Assembly: GCF_014637405.1 (NCBI RefSeq)
Contig: NZ_BMEY01000016.1
Coordinates: forward strand, 29,169 to 93,168
From: Ornithinibacillus halotolerans
GTDB lineage: Bacteria; Bacillota; Bacilli; Bacillales; Amphibacillaceae
Reading direction: 5' to 3'
DNA length: 64,000 nucleotides
Of the stretch, positions 37,631-49,809 are shown in pieces. Each line of letters starts with the position of its first letter. Positions within the stretch are counted from its first letter, which is position 1. Under the pieces are notes generated by a model that saw only the letters and a list, made by a program, of their open reading frames with translations, had not been told where the DNA came from and did no database searches. The translations under genes and the position numbers were made by a program.

Positions 37631-38882
37631 TGGTAGCTTAGAAATTTGTGATGTTTTGGTAGAAGAAGGGAAAATTAATGCTATAAATACAACAATTGAA
37701 AATATAAAGGTAGATAGAACGATTAATTGTAATGGAAAATTATTAGCTCCTGGTTTTATAGACGTACATATCCATTTGCGTGAACCGGGTGGAGAGCATA
37801 AAGAAACAATTAAAACTGGTACAGAAGCAGCAGCAAGAGGTGGTTATACTACTGTTTGTGCAATGCCTAATACAAATCCCGTACCAGATAATGAAGAAAA
37901 GATTATTAGCTTACTAGAAAAGATTAATAAAGATGCATTAGTTAGAGTGTTACCATATGCATCCATCACAAAGGATTTGCAAGGTAAAGAACTAACAGAT
38001 ATGAAAAATTTGTCTAAAATGAATGTTTTTGCTTTTACAGATGATGGTGTCGGAATACAAACCGCAGACCAAATGTACCGTGCTATGAAAGAAGCATCAA
38101 GTTATGGTAAAGCTATTGTTGCTCATTGTGAAGATAACTCCATTGTTTATGGAGGAGTTGTTCATGAAGGGGAAGTAAGTAAACGGATGAACTTGCCAGG
38201 TATTCCTTCATTAAGTGAGTCGGTTCAAATTGCTCGTGATGTGTTAATAGCAGAAGCTACTGGATGTCATTATCATGTTTGCCATGTTAGTACAAAGGAA
38301 TCAGTAAGAGTAATTAGAGATGCTAAAAGAGCGGGCATTCATGTTACTGCGGAAGTAACGCCACACCACATATTACTGAACGAAGACTCTATCCACGAGG
38401 AGGATACGAACTTTAAGATGAATCCACCACTTAGGAGTAAAGAGGATCAAGAAGCATTACTTCAAGGACTGTTGGATGGAACAATTGATTTTATTGCAAC
38501 TGATCATGCACCTCATAGTAAAGTGGAAAAAGAACAAGGAATGCTTAGAGCTCCATTTGGAATTGTTGGATTAGAAACAGCATTTCCACTACTCTATACG
38601 TATTTAGTCAAGCCAGGTAAAGTTTCATTAAAACAATTAATTGACTGGTTAACGATAAATCCCGCAGATGTTTTTCGATTACCGTTTGGTAAATTAGCAG
38701 AAGGGGAAGTAGCTGACCTTACTTTAATTGACTTAGATAAAGAGTTAATAATTGATAAAAATAAATTCTCTTCAAAAGGTAAAAATACACCATTTCATAA
38801 TTGGAAAGTAACAGGTGTTCCAGTATTAACGATTTTTGAAGGGGAAATTGTTTATGAAGAAAAAAACAAAGCTTATGTGTGA
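37590..38882 (+). CDS. pyrC: Dihydroorotase
   Basis: A 430-residue amidohydrolase-fold dihydroorotase of the Bacillus type. It closes carbamoyl aspartate to dihydroorotate. Metal-binding residues are in [17 protein letters not shown] (HxH), VAHCEDN, HVCHVST and the catalytic aspartate in ATDHAPHS. The ATG at 37590 follows ATGGGGGA within pyrB. The next gene, pyrK, starts 36 bases after its stop. The carA and carB genes that lie between them in B. subtilis are missing. Confidence 0.95.
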   Translation: MRILLKNAIRLLDDGSLEICDVLVEEGKINAINTTIENIKVDRTINCNGKLLAPGFIDVHIHLREPGGEHKETIKTGTEAAARGGYTTVCAMPNTNPVPDNEEKIISLLEKINKDALVRVLPYASITKDLQGKELTDMKNLSKMNVFAFTDDGVGIQTADQMYRAMKEASSYGKAIVAHCEDNSIVYGGVVHEGEVSKRMNLPGIPSLSESVQIARDVLIAEATGCHYHVCHVSTKESVRVIRDAKRAGIHVTAEVTPHHILLNEDSIHEEDTNFKMNPPLRSKEDQEALLQGLLDGTIDFIATDHAPHSKVEKEQGMLRAPFGIVGLETAFPLLYTYLVKPGKVSLKQLIDWLTINPADVFRLPFGKLAEGEVADLTLIDLDKELIIDKNKFSSKGKNTPFHNWKVTGVPVLTIFEGEIVYEEKNKAYV

Positions 38883-38918
38883 GCAATTAGCAAAAATGAT
38901 AAAAAGAGGATTTATAAT

Positions 38919-41285
<2,367 letters not shown>

Positions 41286-41289
<4 letters not shown>

Positions 41290-41906
41290 CATTAAGTAAA
41301 GAACTTGCAAGGGATTTATTACAAATAAAAGCAGTACAAATCAACTTAGAAAATTATTTTACTTGGGCGTCAGGAATGAAATCTCCAATTTATTGTGATA
41401 ATCGTCTAACTATATCCTATCCGGAAATTAGAAAAATGATTACAAATGGATTTATCGAAAAGGTCAACCAAATGAATATAAAACCAGACGTTATTGCTGG
41501 ATGTGCAACAGCTGGGATTCCTCATGCAGCTTGGCTTGCGGATAAACTAAATCTTCCAATGGTATATGTAAGGTCCAATCCAAAAGGACATGGGAAGGGT
41601 AACCAGATTGAGGGGGAAAGTGTTGTAGGTAAAAACGTATTGGTAATAGAAGATCTAATTTCGACTGGAGGTTCAGCGTTAAAAGTTGTTGAGTCACTAA
41701 GGGAATCTGGAGCTTCAGTCCTTGGGGTGATGTCAATTTTTACATATGGATTAAGAAAAGCTAAAACAAATTTTGATGCAGCAGCAGTTCAATATGAGAG
41801 TCTTACAAATTATGAAGCATTAATTCAATCATTAGTAGAAGATAGTAATCTTCACAAAGACAAAAAAAGAATTCTGTTAGAATGGCGAAACTCCATTGAA
41901 TCATAA
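41286..41906 (+). CDS. pyrE: Orotate phosphoribosyltransferase
   Basis: A 206-residue type I phosphoribosyltransferase making OMP from orotate and PRPP. The PRPP loop is VLVIEDLISTGGSALKVV, and the orotate-binding region is FTWASGMKSPIYCDNR. The ATG at 41286 is in the ATGA overlap with pyrF, with GGGAGGA 9 bases upstream, and is preferred over an earlier GTG. Last gene of the pyr operon; I see no terminator directly after it. Confidence 0.95.
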
Positions 41907-41927
41907 GATGCTACTGTAATAAGTAGT

Positions 41928-41960
41928 AATTTATTATATAATAGATTTATATAATAAATT
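41928..41960. promoter_or_regulatory. Palindromic operator-like site before the LysR gene
   Basis: A perfect 13-bp inverted repeat AATTTATTATATA (41928-41940) with TATATAATAAATT (41948-41960) around ATAGATT, 23 bases before the LysR-family start. It is a candidate autoregulatory site, but AT-rich DNA forms such repeats easily. Confidence 0.4.
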
Positions 41961-41983
41961 GTTATCAAGGACGAGGTTGTTTT

Positions 41984-42847
41984 ATGATAAAGATTGATGA
42001 TTATGAATTACTACTTAAGTTAAATGAAATAGGTACGATTCGTGGTACAGCCAAGGCAATATTAATTTCCCAACCAGCTGTGACACAGCGGCTAAAGTTT
42101 ATTGAAGAATATTTTGGAGAACTTATATTTATTCGAACACCAAAAAATCTCATTCTTACACCAAGTGGGGAAATCATATTAGAACACGCGAAAAAAGTTG
42201 TAATGAATGAACAAGCAATTAAAAATATGCTTGCCAAGTCTAGTAATGAAGTTCAAGGGACTCTGTCCATTGCCTGTTCTTCATTAATTAGTCAGCGATT
42301 TCTTCCAAAAATCTTAGGTGAGTTTACTAACCGTTATCCGAAAGTAACAGTAGATTTAGTTACAGGTATTAGTGAAGATATTCGTAAGAATCACAAGGAT
42401 TACCATGTTTGTATTATCCGTGGAGAAAAATTAAAGGAATCCGTTAGCATAAGACTCTTCGATGATCCACTATATATTTTTGATACAGAACCATTTCCTA
42501 AGGATACTTTAAAAGAACGACCACTGATATCCTTTAAAAGTGATGATAGTATGCATGAGTTAGTCGATAATTGGTTGTACCATCATCAACAACAAATAAA
42601 GCCATTACGTACAATGACAGTGGATCAAATTGAGACTTGTAAACAGTTTATGAAACAGGGGATTGGAATGGCAGTCCTTCCGAAAAGTGTTTCAGATTCT
42701 ATGATGGATGAATTCCCTCATGTAGCGTTAGAGCTTGATGGAAAACCAGTTACTCGTTATACATGGGTATCCTATCAAGAAGGGATTCGAGAATTACCTC
42801 AAGTAGATGAATTTATTAAGATGTTGACGAATCAAACATTTTTATAA
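41984..42847 (+). CDS. LysR-family transcription regulator
   Basis: A 287-residue LysR-type regulator. An N-terminal winged helix-turn-helix (about residues 3-62, with TIRGTAKAILISQPAVTQRLKFIEEYFGELIFIR) precedes a periplasmic-binding-like effector domain (about 90-285). It stands alone after pyrE, where B. subtilis carries sulfate assimilation genes (cysH cluster). I cannot name its effector or targets from sequence. The ATG at 41984 has AAGGACGAGG upstream. Confidence 0.88.
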   Translation: MIKIDDYELLLKLNEIGTIRGTAKAILISQPAVTQRLKFIEEYFGELIFIRTPKNLILTPSGEIILEHAKKVVMNEQAIKNMLAKSSNEVQGTLSIACSSLISQRFLPKILGEFTNRYPKVTVDLVTGISEDIRKNHKDYHVCIIRGEKLKESVSIRLFDDPLYIFDTEPFPKDTLKERPLISFKSDDSMHELVDNWLYHHQQQIKPLRTMTVDQIETCKQFMKQGIGMAVLPKSVSDSMMDEFPHVALELDGKPVTRYTWVSYQEGIRELPQVDEFIKMLTNQTFL

Positions 42848-42868
42848 ACACTTATTTTTAATTTTAAA

Positions 42869-42913
42869 AAAAAGAAACGATAGCTTGATGATTATCGAGC
42901 CTCGTTTCTTTTT
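42869..42913. terminator. Bidirectional terminator between LysR gene and rqcH
   Basis: A perfect 12-bp inverted repeat AAAAAGAAACGA (42869-42880) with TCGTTTCTTTTT (42902-42913) and an inner GCTTGAT/ATCGAGC stem lie between convergent genes. Confidence 0.88.
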
Positions 42914-42928
42914 CTATTTTCTATTCCG

Positions 42929-44632
42929 TTATCTCTTTAGATTATCTACTACCGATTTGTCTGGAGTTACGTATATTGTCTTTTGGTTATCGTAAATAAC
43001 AAATCCAGGTTTACTACCATTTGGTTTTTTGACGTGTTTAACGAATGTATAGTCTACAGGTACAGACGAAGAGTTTTGTGATTTACTAAAGTAAGCGGCT
43101 AATTTTGCTGCTTCTCTAATTGTCTCCTCACTCGGTTGATTGGAACGGATGATTACGTGGGAACCAGGAATATCTTTCGTATGCAACCAAATTTCATCTC
43201 TTCTAGCAAGCTTCATCGTTAAATATTCATTTTGTTTATTATTTTTTCCAACTAAAATTAACGTTCCATCTGAAGCAATATACTCTTCTGGCTTAGGAAG
43301 AGTTTGTTTAGATTTACGCTTATTTTTAGGTTGTTTCTTTAAATATCCTTCTTCTCGTAATTCTTCTCGAATTTCTTCTAAATCTTCTACACTAGCTACA
43401 TCAATTTGTTGCAGTAATTGATTAAAATATTCGATTTCTTCACTCGTCTTAATCATTTCTTCTTCTACTTTTACTTTTGAAGTTTTCAATTTTGAATATG
43501 TTTTAAAGTAACTTTGTGCGTTTTCGCTAGGTGTTTTTTGTGGGTGTAACTCGATTGTAATTTCCTTTTGTTCAGGATCATAATAATCAATTACTGTGAC
43601 AGACACATCACCTTGCTTTACTACATGCATGTTGGCTGTAAGTAGTTCACCAAGTTTTTGATATGTATCTGCATTCTCTGCTTTTTGTAACGTACGTTCA
43701 TGTTTTTTAAGCTTTCTTACATTCTTATCGCGCTCATTTTGAATAAAGCGATACAAGTCCCTCGCTTGTTGTTTGACACGATCTCGTTCGGCTTTTCCAG
43801 AATAGTATTCATCCACCATCTCATTCGTAGAAGCGAACTGTATTTTCTCACCTGAGAAAGCTGTAATTGGGATGACATGATACTCTTCCTTTTTGCCTTT
43901 ATATATCGTTGGTTCATATATATGATGCATTATTTGGTGTTGGAGATTATTAAATACCTTCATGTAAACATCATTAGAACCTAATTGAGAGCGAGCAATA
44001 ACTTCTTTTGCAATAAAAGGTGAAAATCCCGTAAATTTGCTTACAATTTGTAGATCGACTTTTCCAGCATTGAAGTCAAGTTTTCGAATAAATGTCTCAC
44101 CATCGATAGATAATGGATTAATCTTATCTTGCTTTGGTGGTGCAACATATTCTGATCCAGGTAAAATCGTTCGATATCTGTTATGTGCCATCGATACATG
44201 TTTAATACTATCTATAATATGGCCGCGTTCACTATCGATAAGAATTAAGTTACTATGCTTCCCCATTAATTCTACAATAAGTTTTTTAATAGAAATATCT
44301 CCAATTTCATTTCTAGTTTTTACATTAAAGGTAATTATTCTCTCCATTCCATCCTGTTCAATTGATTCGATTGTTGCGCCTGACAAGTGTTTTCGTAATA
44401 CCATACAGAACATAGGAGCTTCAGGAGGGTTTTGAAACGTATCTTCTGTAATATGTACACGGGAATAAGTTGGATGTACAGAAATTAGTAAGGTATTATT
44501 TTTCCCTTTACTTCTAACCGTCATCACAATTTCTGTCTCAGACGGCTGATAAATCTTTGCTATTTTTCCTGGAACGAGCGTATTAGTTAGTTCATATGTA
44601 ATTGCTCTAGTTACAATTCCGTCAAATGGCAT
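42929..44632 (-). CDS. rqcH: RqcH, ribosome quality control NEMF/NFACT protein (YloA)
   Basis: A 567-residue NEMF-family protein (Rqc2 homologue). It binds stalled 50S subunits and recruits tRNA-Ala to add alanine tails that mark the nascent chain for ClpXP. It has an NFACT-N domain (about residues 1-170), helix-hairpin-helix, long coiled coils (about 285-425) and the NFACT-R domain (about 445-560, GRNNKQN-like VGKNNKQNEYLT). At positions 97-98, where B. subtilis has the functional Asp-Arg pair, this protein has Glu97-Arg98. The ATG at 44632, 6 bases after GAGGTG, is preferred over the upstream GTG. Confidence 0.93.
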   Translation of the reverse strand: MPFDGIVTRAITYELTNTLVPGKIAKIYQPSETEIVMTVRSKGKNNTLLISVHPTYSRVHITEDTFQNPPEAPMFCMVLRKHLSGATIESIEQDGMERIITFNVKTRNEIGDISIKKLIVELMGKHSNLILIDSERGHIIDSIKHVSMAHNRYRTILPGSEYVAPPKQDKINPLSIDGETFIRKLDFNAGKVDLQIVSKFTGFSPFIAKEVIARSQLGSNDVYMKVFNNLQHQIMHHIYEPTIYKGKKEEYHVIPITAFSGEKIQFASTNEMVDEYYSGKAERDRVKQQARDLYRFIQNERDKNVRKLKKHERTLQKAENADTYQKLGELLTANMHVVKQGDVSVTVIDYYDPEQKEITIELHPQKTPSENAQSYFKTYSKLKTSKVKVEEEMIKTSEEIEYFNQLLQQIDVASVEDLEEIREELREEGYLKKQPKNKRKSKQTLPKPEEYIASDGTLILVGKNNKQNEYLTMKLARRDEIWLHTKDIPGSHVIIRSNQPSEETIREAAKLAAYFSKSQNSSSVPVDYTFVKHVKKPNGSKPGFVIYDNQKTIYVTPDKSVVDNLKR

Positions 44633-44652
44633 TAGTCTCACCTCTAGTTCAA

Positions 44653-44661
44653 ATTATAGCA
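44653..44661 (-). promoter_or_regulatory. Extended -10 promoter of rqcH
   Basis: On the reverse strand, TGC is followed directly by a perfect TATAAT, 20 bases before the rqcH start. The -35 region is weak. Confidence 0.5.
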
Positions 44662-44667
44662 TTATTT

Positions 44668-44697
44668 TGGACAAGTCTGCATAGATATCACTATAAG
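44668..44697 (+). promoter_or_regulatory. Promoter of yloB
   Basis: TGGACA (44668-44673, 5 of 6) and TATAAG (44692-44697, 5 of 6) with an 18-base spacer. It lies back to back with the rqcH promoter. Confidence 0.5.
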
Positions 44698-44742
44698 ATA
44701 ATGTGAGAATAGTTACGCTCTCAGATGATGGAGGAATGGGTC

Positions 44743-47400
44743 GTGAAAAAGTGGTATCAATTAGATGTAGAACAAGTGGAACAAAAGCTTCAAGTTACAT
44801 CAAATAGGGGACTGTCCCCAAAGCAAGTAGAGGAGAGACAGAAGAAGTTTGGCTATAATACACTAGAAACAGGTAAACAAGCTTCTAAGTGGATTCTCTT
44901 CATTAAACAGTTCCAAGATTTTATGGTACTTGTATTACTCGCAGCAACTTTAATTGCAGGAATGCTTGGTGAGTTTGTTGATGCTATTGCGATTATGGTA
45001 ATCGTTTTAGTAAATGGGTTTATCGGGTATTTTCAAGAACAAAAAGCAGAGAAATCACTGGAGAAACTTAAAGAATTGTCAGCTCCCATGGCAAATGTAT
45101 TTCGAGATAAACGGTGGGAGAAGATTTCTTCACGTGAATTAGTTGTAGGTGATATTGTAAAAGTAAATAGTGGTGATCGGATTCCTGCAGATATTCGAAT
45201 TGTTAAATCGAATAGTTTAGAAACAGAAGAATCAGCCTTAACAGGTGAATCACTTCCAGTAATGAAACACGCCACTGCTATCATGCGAGATGATTTAGAT
45301 GCTGGAGATCAAGTGAATATGGGGTTTATGGGTACTCTCGTTACCCGTGGTTCAGGTATTGGTATTGTAGTAGGTACAGGGATGAATACCGTAATGGGAC
45401 AAATAGCTTCATTAATGTCTAGTACGAAAAAAGTCCCTACACCACTAGAAAGAAAGCTAGCTGAACTAGGTAAAATATTAATCGTCGTCGCAATTTTACT
45501 TACTATATTAGTAGTTGGACTTGGAATTATTCAAGGTCACCCAGTATACAATATGTTTCTAGCAGGAGTTTCATTAGCAGTTGCGGCAATACCCGAAGGA
45601 TTACCTGCCATTGTTACTGTTGCATTATCACTAGGTGTACAGCGTATGATTCGCAAAAAAGCAATTGTTCGAAAGTTATCTGCAGTTGAAACATTAGGCT
45701 GTGCTTCTGTCATTTGTTCTGATAAAACTGGTACAATGACGGAAAACCAAATGACAGTTAAAGAAATTTACTTAAATGGAGAAAATATCGTTGTAACAGG
45801 TGATGGTTATGATATTGAAGGGCAGTTCCTATTAGGTAAAAAGAAATTAAAAGTAGATTATCCAAACCTTGAAACGATGTTATTATACGGTCAATTATGT
45901 AATAATGCTGAATTACAAGTGAAAAAAGGGAAGTATTTTGTAAATGGTGATCCAACTGATGGAGCTTTAGTAGTTGCAGCAAGAAAAGTAGGACTAAATC
46001 ACTTAAGTGGAGATAATTATAAAATTATTAAAGAAATTCCCTTTGACTCCGATCGTAAACGAATGAGTGTTGTAGTCGAAGATCAAAATGATAGACGCTT
46101 TTTAATAACGAAAGGTGCACCTGATGTGCTTTTACCTCGTTGTACTTATTTCCTTGAAGATGATGGTAGAAAACTACTTAAGGAACGAAATAAGGAGCAT
46201 ATCGAGCAAGCAATTGATCGGATGGCAGAGAAGGCATTACGGACTATAGCCATTAGTGTAAGACCATTATCGAAAGATGTTCCATTAGAATCCGCCTTCC
46301 TTGAGAAAGATTTAACTTTTATAGGATTATATGGCATGATTGACCCTCCTAGAAAAGAAGTAAAATCAGCAATTGCCGAGTGTCGTCAAGCAGGAATTAA
46401 AACGGTAATGATTACTGGTGATCACGTCAAGACTGCACGAGCTATTGCCAAGCAGTTAAATCTTCTACCTGAGGATGGGTTAGTTTTAGAGGGTAGCCAA
46501 TTAAATCAAATGACTACTGATGAATTGGAAGAGATAATTGAAGATACTTATGTATTTGCCAGAGTGACACCAGAACATAAACTGAAAATTGTAAAAGCCT
46601 TTCAAAAGAAGGGTCATGTTGTTGCAATGACTGGTGATGGGGTAAATGATGCACCTGCAATAAAAGCAAGTGATATCGGCATTAGTATGGGAATTAGTGG
46701 AACAGATGTAACAAAAGAGGCGTCTTCATTAGTTTTAATGGATGATAATTTTGCTACGATTAAAGCTGCAATTCAAGAAGGTCGTAATATTTATGAAAAT
46801 ATACGGAAGTTTATTCGTTATTTACTTGCTTCAAATGTCGGTGAAATCTTAGTTATGTTGTTTGCTATGTTATTAGGTATGCCTTTACCTTTAGTTCCGG
46901 TACAAATACTTTGGGTGAATTTAGTGACGGATGGTCTACCAGCAATGGCTTTAGGTCTTGATAAACCGGAAGATGATGTAATGAAACGAGCACCACGTAG
47001 TCCTAATGAAGGTGTTTTTGCTAGAGGACTCGGATTTAAAATTATTTCAAGAGGGATCTTAATTGGGTTAGTTACGTTAATAGGCTTTATAGTTGCCTAC
47101 CAAAACACGCCAGAAAATCTTGTTTATGGTCAAACAATTGCATTCACTACTTTAGTAATGGCTCAATTAATTCATGTATTCGATTGTCGAAGTGATAATT
47201 CTGTTTTTGACAGAAACCCATTTGAAAATATTTATTTAATCTTTGCTGTCTTATCGTCTGTATTATTATTGTTAGTAGTTATTTATTGGCCACCACTACA
47301 GCCAATCTTCCATACAGTGGGCTTAGATTTAAGAGACTGGATGTTAGTATTAGGACTTGCAGCAATTCCAACTGTATTATTTGGATTTACTAGGAAATAA
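44743..47400 (+). CDS. yloB: P-type calcium-transporting ATPase (YloB)
   Basis: An 885-residue P2A-type ATPase. Features in order are an N-terminal cytoplasmic domain, membrane helices 1-2, an actuator domain with LTGES, and helix 4 with the ion-binding [14 protein letters not shown]. Phosphorylated Asp327 in [10 protein letters not shown], the hinge [21 protein letters not shown] [11 protein letters not shown], and helix 6 [13 protein letters not shown] follow. The glutamate in PEGLP and the N/D in NLVTDG match SERCA calcium ligands. B. subtilis YloB is a calcium ATPase linked to sporulation and spore resistance. The start is a GTG at 44743, 8 bases after GGAGG; an earlier ATG at 44725 lies before that site. 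Confidence 0.94.
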   Translation: MKKWYQLDVEQVEQKLQVTSNRGLSPKQVEERQKKFGYNTLETGKQASKWILFIKQFQDFMVLVLLAATLIAGMLGEFVDAIAIMVIVLVNGFIGYFQEQKAEKSLEKLKELSAPMANVFRDKRWEKISSRELVVGDIVKVNSGDRIPADIRIVKSNSLETEESALTGESLPVMKHATAIMRDDLDAGDQVNMGFMGTLVTRGSGIGIVVGTGMNTVMGQIASLMSSTKKVPTPLERKLAELGKILIVVAILLTILVVGLGIIQGHPVYNMFLAGVSLAVAAIPEGLPAIVTVALSLGVQRMIRKKAIVRKLSAVETLGCASVICSDKTGTMTENQMTVKEIYLNGENIVVTGDGYDIEGQFLLGKKKLKVDYPNLETMLLYGQLCNNAELQVKKGKYFVNGDPTDGALVVAARKVGLNHLSGDNYKIIKEIPFDSDRKRMSVVVEDQNDRRFLITKGAPDVLLPRCTYFLEDDGRKLLKERNKEHIEQAIDRMAEKALRTIAISVRPLSKDVPLESAFLEKDLTFIGLYGMIDPPRKEVKSAIAECRQAGIKTVMITGDHVKTARAIAKQLNLLPEDGLVLEGSQLNQMTTDELEEIIEDTYVFARVTPEHKLKIVKAFQKKGHVVAMTGDGVNDAPAIKASDIGISMGISGTDVTKEASSLVLMDDNFATIKAAIQEGRNIYENIRKFIRYLLASNVGEILVMLFAMLLGMPLPLVPVQILWVNLVTDGLPAMALGLDKPEDDVMKRAPRSPNEGVFARGLGFKIISRGILIGLVTLIGFIVAYQNTPENLVYGQTIAFTTLVMAQLIHVFDCRSDNSVFDRNPFENIYLIFAVLSSVLLLLVVIYWPPLQPIFHTVGLDLRDWMLVLGLAAIPTVLFGFTRK

Positions 47401-47410
47401 ATTGTAAAAA

Positions 47411-47564
47411 GAGGTTGGACATAACTAATTCTATTAAAAGTATGACCGAACATTAAAGTCAGTGTATCTTACTTAGCCCCGGAAATATATTATGCTTTCC
47501 GGGGCTAATGTGGGAGTGTTCGTTAGTTTACTTTTAACTGAACTATGTCCAACTCTCTTTTTTT
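47411..47564. repeat. Interspersed palindromic repeat, short copy, also terminator-like
   Basis: Outer arms GTTGGACATA (47414-47423) and TATGTCCAAC (47544-47553) pair perfectly and are followed by CTCTTTTTTT, so the element can end yloB transcription. An inner perfect 12-bp repeat TAGCCCCGGAAA (47474-47485) with TTTCCGGGGCTA (47496-47507) has a 10-base loop. ACCGAACATTAAAGT (47445-47459) and GGGGCTAATGTGG (47501-47513) are shared with the copy at 709-946, which has about 88 extra bases in its middle. Confidence 0.75.
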
Positions 47565-47606
47565 GTTTAAAATAACCATGTATTATCGATTGCTTAGATG
47601 AAAATA

Positions 47607-47615
47607 TGCTATAAT
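47607..47615 (+). promoter_or_regulatory. Extended -10 promoter of yloC
   Basis: TGC directly before a perfect TATAAT (47610-47615), 31 bases before yloC. No strong -35 is seen. Confidence 0.55.
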
Positions 47616-47646
47616 TAACCCTAGTTATAAAAAGTGGGTGAGTATA

Positions 47647-48528
47647 TTGCCAAATAGTATGACTGGATATGGTACAAGTACTTTACAATTAGAAGATACA
47701 ACTATTACAGTTGAAATACGCTCTGTAAATCATCGATTCTTGGATATTATACCGAAATATCCTAGATCATTTTTATTTATGGAAGAAAAAATTAAAAATT
47801 GTGTAAAGAAATATTTCCAACGAGGAAGAATAGAAATACATATTGAAGTTATAGGGAATCATTTTGTTAATAAAACTATTGCCGTTAATTGGGAGTTAAT
47901 GGATCAATTTATAGAACAGTTAGAACTAGCAAAAAATCGTTACTCTTTAAATGGAGATATTCCATTCTCTTCGTTAACCAATATACCAGACCTTATCTCC
48001 ATTCAAGAAAATGAACAAAAACCTACCGAAATTGCAGATAAATTAATTTCATGTGTCGATGAAGCGTGTAGTAATGTGTTAGCAATGCGACAAGATGAGG
48101 GCAAGTATTTAATGGAAGATATTCAAAAACGGGTAGCAATAATCCACAATACCGTTATGTTACTATCTGAACGACGTGAAACTGTTATAAAAGAATATCA
48201 ATTAAGAATCAAGAAGCGTATAGAGAGTTTAACTAATGAACTAATTTCTTTAGATGATGGTCGAATATACCAGGAAATAGCAATATTAGCCGAAAAAGGT
48301 GATATCTCTGAAGAAATTACTCGCTTATTAAGTCACCTTGATCAAATTAGTGAACTTTTAAAAAGTAAAGACCCGATTGGGCGAAAATTAGATTTTATTG
48401 TTCAAGAAATGAATCGTGAAGCAAATACGATTGGTTCTAAATCTACGGATAGTAAAATAGGTGAGTGGACTGTTCAAATGAAAAGTGAAATCGAAAAAAT
48501 AAAAGAACAAGTACAAAACATGGAATAG
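47647..48528 (+). CDS. yloC: YicC-family endoribonuclease-like protein YloC
   Basis: A 293-residue YicC/YloC protein with the N-terminal SMTGYG signature, a middle GRIEIHIEV segment and the C-terminal GRKLDFIVQEMNREANTIGSKS motif. E. coli YicC has been described as an endoribonuclease-type factor acting on the small RNA RyhB, and B. subtilis YloC as an RNase. The start was set at a TTG at 47647, shortly after GTGGGTGAG; a GTG at 47638 and an ATG at 47659 are alternatives. It heads the remA-gmk-rpoZ group. Confidence 0.88.
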   Translation: MPNSMTGYGTSTLQLEDTTITVEIRSVNHRFLDIIPKYPRSFLFMEEKIKNCVKKYFQRGRIEIHIEVIGNHFVNKTIAVNWELMDQFIEQLELAKNRYSLNGDIPFSSLTNIPDLISIQENEQKPTEIADKLISCVDEACSNVLAMRQDEGKYLMEDIQKRVAIIHNTVMLLSERRETVIKEYQLRIKKRIESLTNELISLDDGRIYQEIAILAEKGDISEEITRLLSHLDQISELLKSKDPIGRKLDFIVQEMNREANTIGSKSTDSKIGEWTVQMKSEIEKIKEQVQNME

Positions 48529-48565
48529 CACATGATAGATACTTTCAATTTTGTTTAAAAGCCTA

Positions 48566-48571
48566 TATAAT
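48566..48571 (+). promoter_or_regulatory. Possible remA promoter -10 element
   Basis: A perfect TATAAT 26 bases before the remA start. The region 17 bases upstream (TTTCAA) matches the -35 consensus at only 3 of 6 positions. Confidence 0.4.
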
Positions 48572-48597
48572 AGTTTAGAATGATAGGGGGAAGTATA

Positions 48598-48858
48598 GTG
48601 GGTTTACAATTAATTAATATTGGATTTGGGAATGTTGTTTCAGCTAATCGTGTTATTTCGATTGTATCACCTGAATCAGCACCAATTAAACGAATTATCT
48701 CTGTTGCTAGAGATAATAATAAATTAGTCGATGCTACATACGGAAGAAGAACAAGAGCTGTTATTATTACAGATAGTGACCATGTCGTATTATCAGCAGT
48801 TCAACCTGAAACTGTCGGTCAACGTGTATTAAGCCACGAAGAAATGACAGATGAATAA
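48598..48858 (+). CDS. remA: RemA, regulator of extracellular matrix genes
   Basis: An 86-residue RemA (YlzA, DUF370) protein. In B. subtilis it is a DNA-binding protein that activates biofilm matrix and osmoprotection genes. The sequence [20 protein letters not shown] and [30 protein letters not shown] are near identical to the family. The start is a GTG at 48598, 7 bases after AGGGGGAAG; the ATG at 48580 lies before that site and adds six non-family residues. It lies between yloC and gmk, as in Bacillus. Confidence 0.94.
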   Translation: MGLQLINIGFGNVVSANRVISIVSPESAPIKRIISVARDNNKLVDATYGRRTRAVIITDSDHVVLSAVQPETVGQRVLSHEEMTDE

Positions 48859-49700
<842 letters not shown>

Positions 49701-49704
49701 TAAA

Positions 49705-49744
49705 AAATAATCCCTTGCATCCAAGATGTAAGGGATTATTTTTA
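49705..49744 (+). terminator. Terminator after rpoZ
   Basis: AAATAATCCCTTGCAT (49705-49720) pairs with ATGTAAGGGATTATTT (49726-49741) with one wobble and a 5-base loop, then T. Confidence 0.85.
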
Positions 49745-49756
49745 TCTTTTAAAATA

Positions 49757-49765
49757 TGGTATAAA
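49757..49765 (+). promoter_or_regulatory. Extended -10 promoter of coaBC
   Basis: TGG directly before TATAAA (49760-49765), 45 bases before coaBC and just after the rpoZ terminator. The -35 region overlaps the terminator. Confidence 0.4.
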
Positions 49766-49809
49766 TAGACTAGAAGGTCTTACATAACTGATGAAAGGTG
49801 CTAAATCTA

